A DNA stretch of 13,652 bases from JBGZFC01 sp964346495 (lineage in GTDB: Bacteria > Bacteroidota > Bacteroidia > Bacteroidales > Dysgonomonadaceae): NCBI GenBank assembly GCA_964346495.1, contig CAYFUW010000056.1, positions 1 to 13,652 on the forward strand. Reading direction: 5' to 3'. Position numbers and translations under genes: made by a program. This document shows, piece by piece, positions 7,491 through 13,652 of the stretch; position 1 is the first letter of the stretch, and every line of letters starts with the position of its first letter. The notes under the pieces were generated by a model. That model saw only the letters and a program-made list of their open reading frames with translations, had not been told where the DNA came from and searched no databases.

Positions 7491-7606
7491 GAAAGACATC
7501 AATCACAACTGCCAACTACAATTTGATGTAGCTTAGCGCTCTTTGCGAGAAACAGCCAAAAACTAAATTAATCACAGGAACATAGCAATGTTTAAAATAA
7601 ATTCAC

Positions 7607-7614
7607 TATTTTTG
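7607..7614 (+). promoter_or_regulatory. Candidate -7 box for frr
   Basis: TATTTTTG fits TAnnTTTG and lies 34 bp before the frr ATG, giving a leader of about 28 nt. No TTG is seen at the proper -33 spacing. Its location after a repeat-filled spacer suggests that frr has its own promoter. Confidence 0.45.
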
Positions 7615-7648
7615 CTAACAAACAAATAAAACAAAAACAATATTTATT

Positions 7649-8206
7649 ATGGATATTTCTACAATTAAAAAAGAAGCAGAGGAAAAAATGCAAATGACTC
7701 TCGATTTTCTTGAAGAAACTTTCGCGAGAATCCGTGCAGGAAGAGCAAATCCTCGTATTTTGGACGGTGTACGTGTTGATTATTATGGAAGTGTTGTTCC
7801 GTTATCTAATGCAGCTACAATAACAACACCCGATGCCAAAACTATTATTGTTCAACCGTGGGAAAAAACGATGCTAAAGGTAGTTGAGAAAGCTATTTTA
7901 GACTCAGACGTTGGTATCACTCCCGAAAATAACGGCGAAATAATTCGTCTTGGAATTCCGCCACTAACAGAAGAGCGTCGCAAACAACTGGTAAAACAGA
8001 CCAAACAAGAGGCTGAGGATGCAAAAATAAGCATCAGAAATGCCCGTCGTGCAGGAATTGACGAAATCAAAAAAGCCGTAAAAGATGGAATGCCCGAAGA
8101 TATGGGTAAAACCGGTGAAGATGAACTACAAAAAAGTCACGACGTTTTCATTAAGAAAGTAGATGAAATGTTTGCCGAAAAAGAGAAAGAAATCTTAACG
8201 GTATAA
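7649..8206 (+). CDS. frr: Ribosome recycling factor
   Basis: Frr acts with EF-G to split the post-termination ribosome so that subunits can be reused. The 185-residue length is exact for the family. Conserved segments include RAGRANPRILDGVRVDYYG near residues 29-47, the domain II region PLSNAATITTPDAKTIIVQPW, and the helix-bundle part IPPLTEERRKQLVKQ and RNARRAGIDEIKK, ending in the third long helix. No defect is visible. Its pairing with pyrH upstream is the common bacterial order, here stretched by a 280-bp spacer. A strong palindrome lies 17 bp past its stop codon. Confidence 0.97.
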   Translation: MDISTIKKEAEEKMQMTLDFLEETFARIRAGRANPRILDGVRVDYYGSVVPLSNAATITTPDAKTIIVQPWEKTMLKVVEKAILDSDVGITPENNGEIIRLGIPPLTEERRKQLVKQTKQEAEDAKISIRNARRAGIDEIKKAVKDGMPEDMGKTGEDELQKSHDVFIKKVDEMFAEKEKEILTV

Positions 8207-8223
8207 TTTTTTAATACAACAAT

Positions 8224-8255
8224 TTGTAGAGACGCGGCATACCACGTCTCTACAA
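8224..8255. repeat. 32-bp near-perfect palindrome after frr
   Basis: The left arm TTGTAGAGACGCGGCA and right arm TACCACGTCTCTACAA are inverted repeats matching at 14 of 16 positions. In a plus-strand transcript the two differences give C-A mismatches; in a minus-strand transcript they give G-U pairs. There is no T run after it, so termination is possible but not shown. I recall TTGTAGAGACG palindromes of this kind as dispersed intergenic repeats in Bacteroidota and some other bacteria. Confidence 0.75.
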
Positions 8256-8276
8256 CTTTATATACCGAAACAGCTG

Positions 8277-8298
8277 GTAAACAGTTTACTCGTTTACT
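8277..8298. repeat. GTAAAC/GTTTAC inverted and direct repeat before rsgA
   Basis: GTAAAC at 8277-8282 pairs with GTTTAC at 8284-8289 around a single A, and GTTTACT recurs after one base at 8292-8298. The element lies 22 bp before the rsgA ATG. It is short and may be a repeat remnant or a small hairpin. Confidence 0.4.
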
Positions 8299-8320
8299 AA
8301 TAACTTGTTTAATAAAACAA

Positions 8321-9250
8321 ATGCAAATAAAAGGATTGGTAATTAGAAATACAGGTAACAACTATCTGGTAAGAACAGATAGCGGAGAAGATATTTCTTG
8401 TTTTGCCAAAGGCAACCTGCGCCTTAAAGGAATCCGAAGCACAAGCCCTGTCGTAGTTGGAGACAGAGTTGTGTTGGGTGAGTTTTCGGAAGATGCTGCA
8501 TTTATTACCGAAATAGAGGACAGGAAGAACTACATCGTTCGTCGCGCATCAAACCTATCCAAACATTCGCATATTTTGGCTGCGAATATCGATATAGCAC
8601 TGCTCTGTATCACAGTTCGCTTCCCCGAAACAACAACAACTTTTATCGACAGATTTTTAGCCACTGCTGTTGCTTATAACGTTCCAACATATCTAATTTT
8701 CAACAAAATAGATTTGCACGATGAGTATGATGCAGAATATACCGACGCACTGATACATCTGTACACAACAATAGGCTATACTTGCATAAAAACATCGGCT
8801 ACCGAAGATATAGGGATGGATGAAATCCGACAACTTGTTAAAGGGAAAATCACCTTGCTTGCGGGACATTCGGGAGTTGGCAAATCGAGCATTATCAATG
8901 TATTACAAACAGAAACAAAACAGAAAGTAGGCAAAATTTCTGATTATCACAGTAAAGGGATGCACACAACCACCTTTTCGGAAATGATTGAACTGGACGA
9001 AGGTGGATTTATTATAGATACTCCGGGAATTAAAGGTTTTGGGCTTATAGATATGGAGAGAAGCGAAATTTCACACTATTTCCCGGAAATTTTCAAAATG
9101 TCTAAAAAATGTCATTTCAACAACTGTATGCACTTAGATGAGCCCAATTGTGCTGTAAAAAAAGCAGTTGAACAACACTATATTAGCCAAAGCAGATACA
9201 CATCATATTTAAATATTCTGGATGACGTGGAACACGAAAAATATAGATAA
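8321..9250 (+). CDS. rsgA: Small-subunit-dependent GTPase RsgA
   Basis: RsgA (YjeQ/YloQ) is a GTPase that checks late maturation of the 30S ribosomal subunit. The 309-residue protein shows the diagnostic circular permutation: an N-terminal OB-fold (about 1-70), then the G4 motif NKID (128-131), then the P-loop GHSGVGKS (182-189), Thr217/Thr218 as G2, and G3 DTPG (233-236). The C-terminal zinc site is Cys264, Cys269, His271 and Cys277. All key residues are present. The gene opens a tight run with cls 23 bp after it. I saw no TAnnTTTG box in the 114-bp spacer before it, so it may be read through from frr. Confidence 0.95.
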   Translation: MQIKGLVIRNTGNNYLVRTDSGEDISCFAKGNLRLKGIRSTSPVVVGDRVVLGEFSEDAAFITEIEDRKNYIVRRASNLSKHSHILAANIDIALLCITVRFPETTTTFIDRFLATAVAYNVPTYLIFNKIDLHDEYDAEYTDALIHLYTTIGYTCIKTSATEDIGMDEIRQLVKGKITLLAGHSGVGKSSIINVLQTETKQKVGKISDYHSKGMHTTTFSEMIELDEGGFIIDTPGIKGFGLIDMERSEISHYFPEIFKMSKKCHFNNCMHLDEPNCAVKKAVEQHYISQSRYTSYLNILDDVEHEKYR

Positions 9251-9273
9251 ACAATATGTAAAATCTATTTCAT

Positions 9274-10692
9274 ATGAGCCATGTTTTGATTACCATTCTT
9301 GAAGTGATTTACGCGATAACTATAATAAGTATCGTCCTTGTAGTTATTTCGGAAAATCGCAATCCAATCAAAACCCTGTCATGGGTTATGGTACTCATTT
9401 TTTTGCCTGTTATCGGACTAATCTGGTATCTTGTATTCGGACAAGATGTTACAAAAAAGCAGGTAATTTCGAAACGGATGTACAGTAAACTAAAAAAACG
9501 ACCGTTAAACGAAATTGGCACACATGAAGAGTTAGCCTATCCAGAAAAGCATGCAAATCTTATTCGTTTACTACAAAACATGGATCATACGCCACTCCTG
9601 GGTGGTAACAGCATTCAATTTTTCACCAATGGAGAAGAGCACTTTGATAAATTTATTGCCGATATTGAAAATGCGAAAGAACATATTCATATCGAGTATT
9701 ATATTATAAGTGATGATAAATTGGGCAACAGAATAAAAGATGCACTAATAAAAAAATCACTTCAAGGTGTGGAAGTGCGGATTATTTATGACAGTTTCGG
9801 TTCACGAAAAACAAATAAATCATTTTTCGAAGACCTTCGAAAAGCAGGTATCGAAACCGAGCCATTTTTAAGACTTGTATTCCCTATTTTTACAGCAAGA
9901 CTCAATTATCGAAATCACCGAAAAATAGTTGTTATTGACGGCAAAATTGGTTATTTGGGCGGAATGAATATTGCCGACAGATATATTGAAGGTTGCAGCT
10001 GGGGAGTTTGGAGAGATACACATATAAGAATTGAAGGAAAAGGCGTACAGGGATTACAATCGATATTCCTTATCGATTGGCACTTTGTAAGTAAAACACT
10101 TATCACTTCCCGAAGATATTTCCCTGAACTCGAAAAGAGTGGCGATATTGTTATGCAAACCGCAAATAGCGGTCCATTACGAGAAGATAGAGAAATATCC
10201 CGCGGCATTTTGCAAGCAATTTACGATGCAGAAAAGAGCATATACATTCAAACACCATACTTTATTCCGCCAGACTCTATGTCGGAGGCTTTACAAGCTG
10301 CAGCAATTCGAGGTGTAGATGTTAGAGTAATGATTTCGGAATATTCCGATATGCCACTTGTGCAGTCTGCATCAAAATCATATGTAAAAGAGATGCTAAG
10401 AAGTGGAGTGAAGGTATTTTGTTATCAAAAAGGATTTCTGCACTCTAAACTGATGGTCTTTGATGACTCTCTCACATTGATAGGTTCGGTTAATTTTGAT
10501 TCGCGTAGTTTTGAAGAAAACTTTGAGGTTGAAGGTTTTATATATGACCATGGAGTAGCTGAAGAGGCAATTGAAATTTTTCTTGAAGACAGTAAATATG
10601 CAAAAGAGTTACTGCTTAAAGATTGGCTGAAACGCCCAAGAGCCAAACGTTTTGTGGAATCATTTATGCGACTTTTTGCTCCATTGATATAA
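9274..10692 (+). CDS. cls: Cardiolipin synthase, two-HKD phospholipase D family
   Basis: The enzyme makes cardiolipin by transferring a phosphatidyl group between phosphatidylglycerol molecules at the inner membrane. The 472-residue protein has two N-terminal membrane helices (about 4-24 and 34-56) joined by a short polar turn containing ENRNPIKTLSW, as in ClsA-type enzymes. The catalytic HKD motifs are complete: His215, Lys217 and Asp222 in NHRKIVVIDG, and His390, Lys392 and Asp397 in LHSKLMVFDD. It lies between rsgA and aroK, only 5 bp from aroK, so it is part of a single transcript. The ATG at 9274 places the first membrane helix at the N-terminus, as expected. Confidence 0.93.
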   Translation: MSHVLITILEVIYAITIISIVLVVISENRNPIKTLSWVMVLIFLPVIGLIWYLVFGQDVTKKQVISKRMYSKLKKRPLNEIGTHEELAYPEKHANLIRLLQNMDHTPLLGGNSIQFFTNGEEHFDKFIADIENAKEHIHIEYYIISDDKLGNRIKDALIKKSLQGVEVRIIYDSFGSRKTNKSFFEDLRKAGIETEPFLRLVFPIFTARLNYRNHRKIVVIDGKIGYLGGMNIADRYIEGCSWGVWRDTHIRIEGKGVQGLQSIFLIDWHFVSKTLITSRRYFPELEKSGDIVMQTANSGPLREDREISRGILQAIYDAEKSIYIQTPYFIPPDSMSEALQAAAIRGVDVRVMISEYSDMPLVQSASKSYVKEMLRSGVKVFCYQKGFLHSKLMVFDDSLTLIGSVNFDSRSFEENFEVEGFIYDHGVAEEAIEIFLEDSKYAKELLLKDWLKRPRAKRFVESFMRLFAPLI

Positions 10693-10697
10693 AAAAG

Positions 10698-11234
10698 ATG
10701 AAAAGAATTTATCTGATAGGATATATGGGAGTGGGTAAATCCACAATTGGAAAAAGATTGAGTAAATTACTTAATCTCTCATTTATTGATTTGGATATAC
10801 TCATCGAATCAAAATATCACAAATCCATATCCGACATTTTTAAAGATTATGGAGAAGATGGATTTCGGGAGATTGAAAGGAAATCGCTACAAGAGGTCTC
10901 TGAAATAGAAGATGTTGTAATTGCAACAGGAGGCGGAACTCCCTGCTTCTTTGATAATATGGAACTGATGAATAGCACAGGTATAACCGTTTACGTAAAA
11001 GCCGAACCAAAAGACTTAGTTGAACAATTGCAAATCTCTAAAAGAAAACGACCGTTAATTGCTAATAAAACAGCAGATTCGCTACTACCATTTATTACAA
11101 ATCACTTGAATGAAAGAGAAGTTTTTTACACTAAAGCCGATATCATATTTAATGTAAAAAAACTGGTTTCAATTACTGAGTTAAACAACACAGTAACCAA
11201 CATTGCCAACGAACTCAACAAAATGACAAAATAA
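10698..11234 (+). CDS. aroK: Shikimate kinase
   Basis: AroK phosphorylates shikimate at the 3-hydroxyl, the fifth step of the shikimate pathway. The 178-residue length is typical. Walker A is GYMGVGKS (8-15). Asp31/Asp33 (IDLD), Arg57 (GFREIE) and GGG (78-80) form the shikimate site, the lid carries Arg118 (KRKRPL), and Arg140 lies in NEREVFY. An in-frame ATG at 10623 lies inside cls and would add 25 residues unlike any kinase N-terminus; the ATG at 10698 starts MKRIYLIGYMGVGKS, as family members do. It follows cls by 5 bp, and its TAA stop overlaps the next ATG by one base, which suggests coupled translation. Confidence 0.94.
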   Translation: MKRIYLIGYMGVGKSTIGKRLSKLLNLSFIDLDILIESKYHKSISDIFKDYGEDGFREIERKSLQEVSEIEDVVIATGGGTPCFFDNMELMNSTGITVYVKAEPKDLVEQLQISKRKRPLIANKTADSLLPFITNHLNEREVFYTKADIIFNVKKLVSITELNNTVTNIANELNKMTK

Positions 11235-12448
11235 TGTACGAACCGCTTAAAAAATCATCTTTTATTGTACAAGAGTTACTGTACAAAATAGATAAACGAA
11301 AAGTATCGCTTACTATAGGAATTCCTAAAGAAAATTCTGATACAGAAAAACGTATTGCCCTAACACCTGAAGCAGTTACAATATTGGTAGAAGCAGGTTT
11401 CCGGGTCATTCTAGAGAGCGATGCCGGATTGGGAATAAAGTATTCCAATCAATATTATGCAGAGTCAGGAGCCGAAATTGTGGATACAAAGGAGGAGGTT
11501 TTTCGTACAGATATTGTTTTAAAAATTGCACCGCCAACCTACGAAGAGGTGGTTTTGATGAAGCCGAGGGGTACTGTTTTCTCTTTTCTGCATATAAACA
11601 ACATAACTTCAGCTACTTTAGGATTGATTGCTGAAAAACGAATCAATGCCCTGGCATACGACTTAATTCTAGACGATAATAATGTCTCTCCTTTTATAAC
11701 CACTATTTCAGAAATTGAAGGAGTTGCTTCAATATTATTGGCAGCTGAACTGATGAGTAATGCTCACGGCGGAAAAGGCATTCTGCTTGGTGGAATACCG
11801 GGAGCAACACCTACCGAAGTTGTAATTATCGGAGCGGGAGTTGCCGGTACTGCCGCTGCAAAAAAAGCTTTAGCTTTGGGTTCTGTAGTGAAAGTGTTAG
11901 ACGCAGACATAGATAAACTTCGTAAAATTCAACAAGAGATAGGATACCCCGTTTTCACTTCAACAATGCATCCAAATGTTTTACGAAACAGTTTTAGAAC
12001 TGCCGACGTGATAATAGGGGCATTGCAGTATGTAAACGAGAGACATTTCTTTAGAATCTCAACCGACCTGGTACGAGAGATGAAAAAAGGCTCGATTATA
12101 ATAGATTTACAGATTCCACAAGGTGGTTGTTTCGAAACCACAATGGAAGCATGTTTGCCAAAACATCCGACAATTTTCGAGAGAGAGGGAGTACTACATT
12201 TCTGCGAACAAAACATAAGCTCTCGTGTTGCGCGTACTGCATCTATAGCATTGAGTAATATTTTCGTCTCCATGTTTTCAGCATTGAGCGATTTTGGTGG
12301 CTTCACACAATTTGCACAATCAGACAGAGGTTTTGCAGCAGGATTTTATATGTTCGGTGGAAAGGTGGTAAACTCTTACGTTGCTAACTTTTTCAATCTG
12401 CCTGTAAATGATATAGGCTTGTACCTACCAGGAATTTTAGGAAAATAA
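11234..12448 (+). CDS. ald: Alanine dehydrogenase homologue with altered catalytic motif
   Basis: By family, this enzyme interconverts L-alanine and pyruvate plus ammonia with NAD. The 404-residue protein has an N-terminal extension of about 25 residues before IGIPKEN, as in the longer Bacteroidota group. Arg40 (EKRIALTP), Lys97 (VLKIAPP) and His120 (FSFLHINN) match the substrate and catalytic positions of known alanine dehydrogenases. The Rossmann motif GAGVAG is at 200-205, with Asp223 after the second strand. The conserved IDQGG motif, whose Asp is catalytic in the mycobacterial enzyme, reads IPQGG (294-298) with Pro295. The downstream segment reads NISSRVARTAS, as I recall it in the Bacteroidota group. 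The start overlaps the aroK stop by one base. Family membership is secure; activity on alanine is less so. NAD(P) transhydrogenase alpha subunits share the fold but have a different C-terminal part. Confidence 0.82.
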   Translation: MYEPLKKSSFIVQELLYKIDKRKVSLTIGIPKENSDTEKRIALTPEAVTILVEAGFRVILESDAGLGIKYSNQYYAESGAEIVDTKEEVFRTDIVLKIAPPTYEEVVLMKPRGTVFSFLHINNITSATLGLIAEKRINALAYDLILDDNNVSPFITTISEIEGVASILLAAELMSNAHGGKGILLGGIPGATPTEVVIIGAGVAGTAAAKKALALGSVVKVLDADIDKLRKIQQEIGYPVFTSTMHPNVLRNSFRTADVIIGALQYVNERHFFRISTDLVREMKKGSIIIDLQIPQGGCFETTMEACLPKHPTIFEREGVLHFCEQNISSRVARTASIALSNIFVSMFSALSDFGGFTQFAQSDRGFAAGFYMFGGKVVNSYVANFFNLPVNDIGLYLPGILGK

Positions 12449-12581
12449 CAAACTGTCATAATTAAGACTAATTGAGTGTCAATTTGAAATATTTTTATCT
12501 ACTTCTCAACACTACTGTTAATTAATCCGTAAAAAACATTAAAACAAGAACATTTACATAAATAGCATTGATTTAATTCAC

Positions 12582-12589
12582 TATCTTTG
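12582..12589 (+). promoter_or_regulatory. Candidate -7 box for the HAF-repeat gene
   Basis: TATCTTTG fits TAnnTTTG. No TTG lies at the expected 19-21 bp upstream; TTG at 12568-12570 is too close. Transcription would start near 12596, giving a leader of about 140 nt to the ATG at 12735 or about 160 nt to the ATG at 12758. Confidence 0.4.
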
Positions 12590-12655
12590 TTAAAGAGTAG
12601 AGTATCTATATAATTTTCTCATTTTATAATTTTATAGACTGAAAACTATGATGTT

Positions 12656-12689
12656 AGCAATAGTTTTTTATTGATAAAAATTCATTGCT
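12656..12689 (+). repeat. 34-nt two-part hairpin in the leader of the HAF-repeat gene
   Basis: AGCAAT (12656-12661) pairs with ATTGCT (12684-12689), and TTTTTAT (12665-12671) pairs with ATAAAAA (12674-12680). The two stems are separated by a symmetric 3-by-3 internal loop, with TG between the inner arms. It lies between the -7 box and the start codon, so it would be in the leader RNA. The inner stem is all A-U and weak. A role is not shown. Confidence 0.4.
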
Positions 12690-12757
12690 CGTAAAATCTA
12701 TTTGTGAAACAATAATAATTTTAAATTAAAGCTTATGTTAAAAAATTACAATTAAAA

Positions 12758-13606
12758 ATGGTGTTGGCTGTGGTATTAGTTTTTATTGGTAATACACTTT
12801 TTGCACAAGTGCAACTAAATACTTTTGAAGATTATAGCACACCAATAATGGACATTAACTCATCAGGGAAAGGCATTTCTCTAAATGGTTATTATGATTT
12901 TGAGACCAATACAATTACACCTTCGGAAGATGGAGTGCTAAAAACTTCATCCATGAATGATAATGGAGATGTTTTTGGTATGATTGAAGACAGTAACGGC
13001 AATCGTGTTGTTGCGGTTAGAAAAAATGATGTTTGGACTCCCATCTCTACTCCAATTTCATTCACCGAAGAAGACGAACTATATGATATCTCTGAAAATG
13101 GAGAATGGGTTGTAGGACAATTGGCATGGACTATGCAATATGGCTCATGGGGATTTATTTACAATACCGAAACTGAAGAGTTTAGAGTAATGAGCTCACC
13201 GTTATACCAATATGGAGCCGCCTATGCCGTTAACAATGAAGGCATTGCTGTCGGCTGGGTACAAGATGATATTGGTGTGAGATTGCCATGCGTCTATATG
13301 CCCGACGAATCAATTGTTATTATTGCACAAGGTGAAGGTTTGTCAGGTGCAATTAACAATAAAGGACAAGTTGTGGGTGCTATTGATGGTTCTGCTTTTA
13401 TTTATGATGTAAATAGTGAAGAGTTAGTTACTTTTCAAAAACCTGCAGGTAGCGAATTGTTAAGCTTCACCTGCATATCAGATGATGGTGCTACAATTGT
13501 TGGTTTTGCAGAATATGGTTTGCTTACCAGAAGACCAGTTATTTTTAGACCTGAAACAGATTCAGGACCTGTTATGTTAACTAACTTTTTAGCAGAACAG
13601 GTGTAA
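12758..13606 (+). CDS. Secreted HAF-type repeat protein, 5' end apparently frameshifted
   Basis: The 282-residue product starts with a hydrophobic stretch ending LFA before Gln17, a plausible signal peptidase site, so it is probably exported. The mature part has about six repeats of roughly 35-45 residues centred on words such as MNDNGDVFG, ISENGEWVVG, VNNEGIAVGW, INNKGQVVGA and ISDDGATIVG, each followed by a strand with an aromatic or acidic end. This is the pattern of HAF-type repeats, likely a beta-propeller-like extracellular domain of unknown function. The start given lacks the basic n-region of a signal peptide. An ATG at 12735 begins MLKNYN and hits a stop, but one extra A in the A6 run would join MLKKLQLK to the hydrophobic core. 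At the 3' end the frame closes with TAA TAG after NFLAEQV, while another frame stays open to 13635. It may be a broken gene. Confidence 0.6.
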   Translation: MVLAVVLVFIGNTLFAQVQLNTFEDYSTPIMDINSSGKGISLNGYYDFETNTITPSEDGVLKTSSMNDNGDVFGMIEDSNGNRVVAVRKNDVWTPISTPISFTEEDELYDISENGEWVVGQLAWTMQYGSWGFIYNTETEEFRVMSSPLYQYGAAYAVNNEGIAVGWVQDDIGVRLPCVYMPDESIVIIAQGEGLSGAINNKGQVVGAIDGSAFIYDVNSEELVTFQKPAGSELLSFTCISDDGATIVGFAEYGLLTRRPVIFRPETDSGPVMLTNFLAEQV

Positions 13607-13652
13607 TAGTCAAAAGTAATGATTTTTTATCCTAAAAAACACACTAATGTTC

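Larger units (their letters stand above)
12449..12757. other. 309-bp AT-rich spacer before the HAF-repeat gene
   Basis: No gene is seen here. It holds a weak 6-bp hairpin (AATTGA, loop GTG, TCAATT) at 12470-12484 shortly after the ald stop, followed by an A/T-rich stretch without a clean T run. Further on are a -7 box at 12582-12589, a longer hairpin at 12656-12689, and an ATG at 12735 that appears to be the original start of the next gene, one base out of frame. Confidence 0.6.

Noticed and set aside
10623..10697. 25-residue N-terminal extension of aroK inside cls
   Set aside because: It lies wholly in the cls coding sequence in another frame. The internal ATG at 10698 gives the standard kinase start before Walker A.
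11929..12306. 125-codon minus-strand frame within ald
   Set aside because: It lies opposite a strongly conserved dehydrogenase gene and has no recognisable domain or start signal. It is a shadow of the real frame.
12470..12484. Small hairpin after ald as a terminator
   Set aside because: The stem AATTGA/TCAATT is short and AT-rich, and no run of T follows, so intrinsic termination is not supported.
1..13652. Defence island, CRISPR array, prophage or toxin-antitoxin system
   Set aside because: No regular long repeats, no effector, toxin or phage-type proteins were seen. The small ribbon-helix-helix gene has no toxin-like partner: its downstream neighbour is the housekeeping tadA.

Overview
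The window looks like chromosomal housekeeping DNA from a member of the Bacteroidota, probably Bacteroidales or a close relative. The evidence is low GC, genes without clear Shine-Dalgarno sequences, upstream boxes fitting the Bacteroidota -7 consensus TAnnTTTG, and typical gene families: a Bacteroidota-style AddB-like nuclease, a short BirA without a DNA-binding domain, the yraN-birA-pyrH cluster, and the long form of alanine dehydrogenase. The spacers carry relics of repeats that I recall as common between genes in this phylum. No rRNA, tRNA, CRISPR array, insertion sequence, phage gene or defence island was recognised.

Layout. Positions 1-467 are an AT-rich spacer ending in a good promoter. 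A two-gene plus-strand unit follows: an OFA-family MFS transporter and a 967-residue AddB-like PD-(D/E)XK nuclease. A convergent minus-strand pair comes next: tadA (tRNA adenosine deaminase) and, upstream of it, a 74-residue putative ribbon-helix-helix protein. Their shared spacer is built of two abutting 7-bp tandem arrays. Divergent from that pair is the plus-strand run yraN, birA and pyrH. A 280-bp spacer with several repeat relics and a new -7 box separates pyrH from frr. A 114-bp spacer with a strong 32-bp palindrome separates frr from a tight run: rsgA, cls, aroK and an alanine dehydrogenase-like gene. The gaps in that run are 23 bp, 5 bp and a 1-bp overlap. The last gene, after a 309-bp spacer, encodes a secreted protein with HAF-type repeats. 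Its 5' end, and possibly its 3' end, looks frameshifted.

Functions. yraN to rsgA group functions in nucleotide supply (UMP kinase), biotin transfer, ribosome recycling and small-subunit maturation. cls makes cardiolipin, aroK serves aromatic amino acid synthesis, and the ald-like gene is annotated by family as interconverting alanine and pyruvate. tadA makes inosine at the tRNA wobble position. AddB-like proteins repair double-strand breaks with an AddA partner, which is not in this window.

I found no clearly new multi-gene system. The points most worth a second look are the one-base lesion at the start of the HAF-repeat gene, the Asp-to-Pro change in the conserved IDQGG motif of the alanine dehydrogenase homologue, the paired heptamer arrays upstream of tadA, the near-palindrome over the yraN promoter next to a putative ribbon-helix-helix gene, and the repeat relics around frr.
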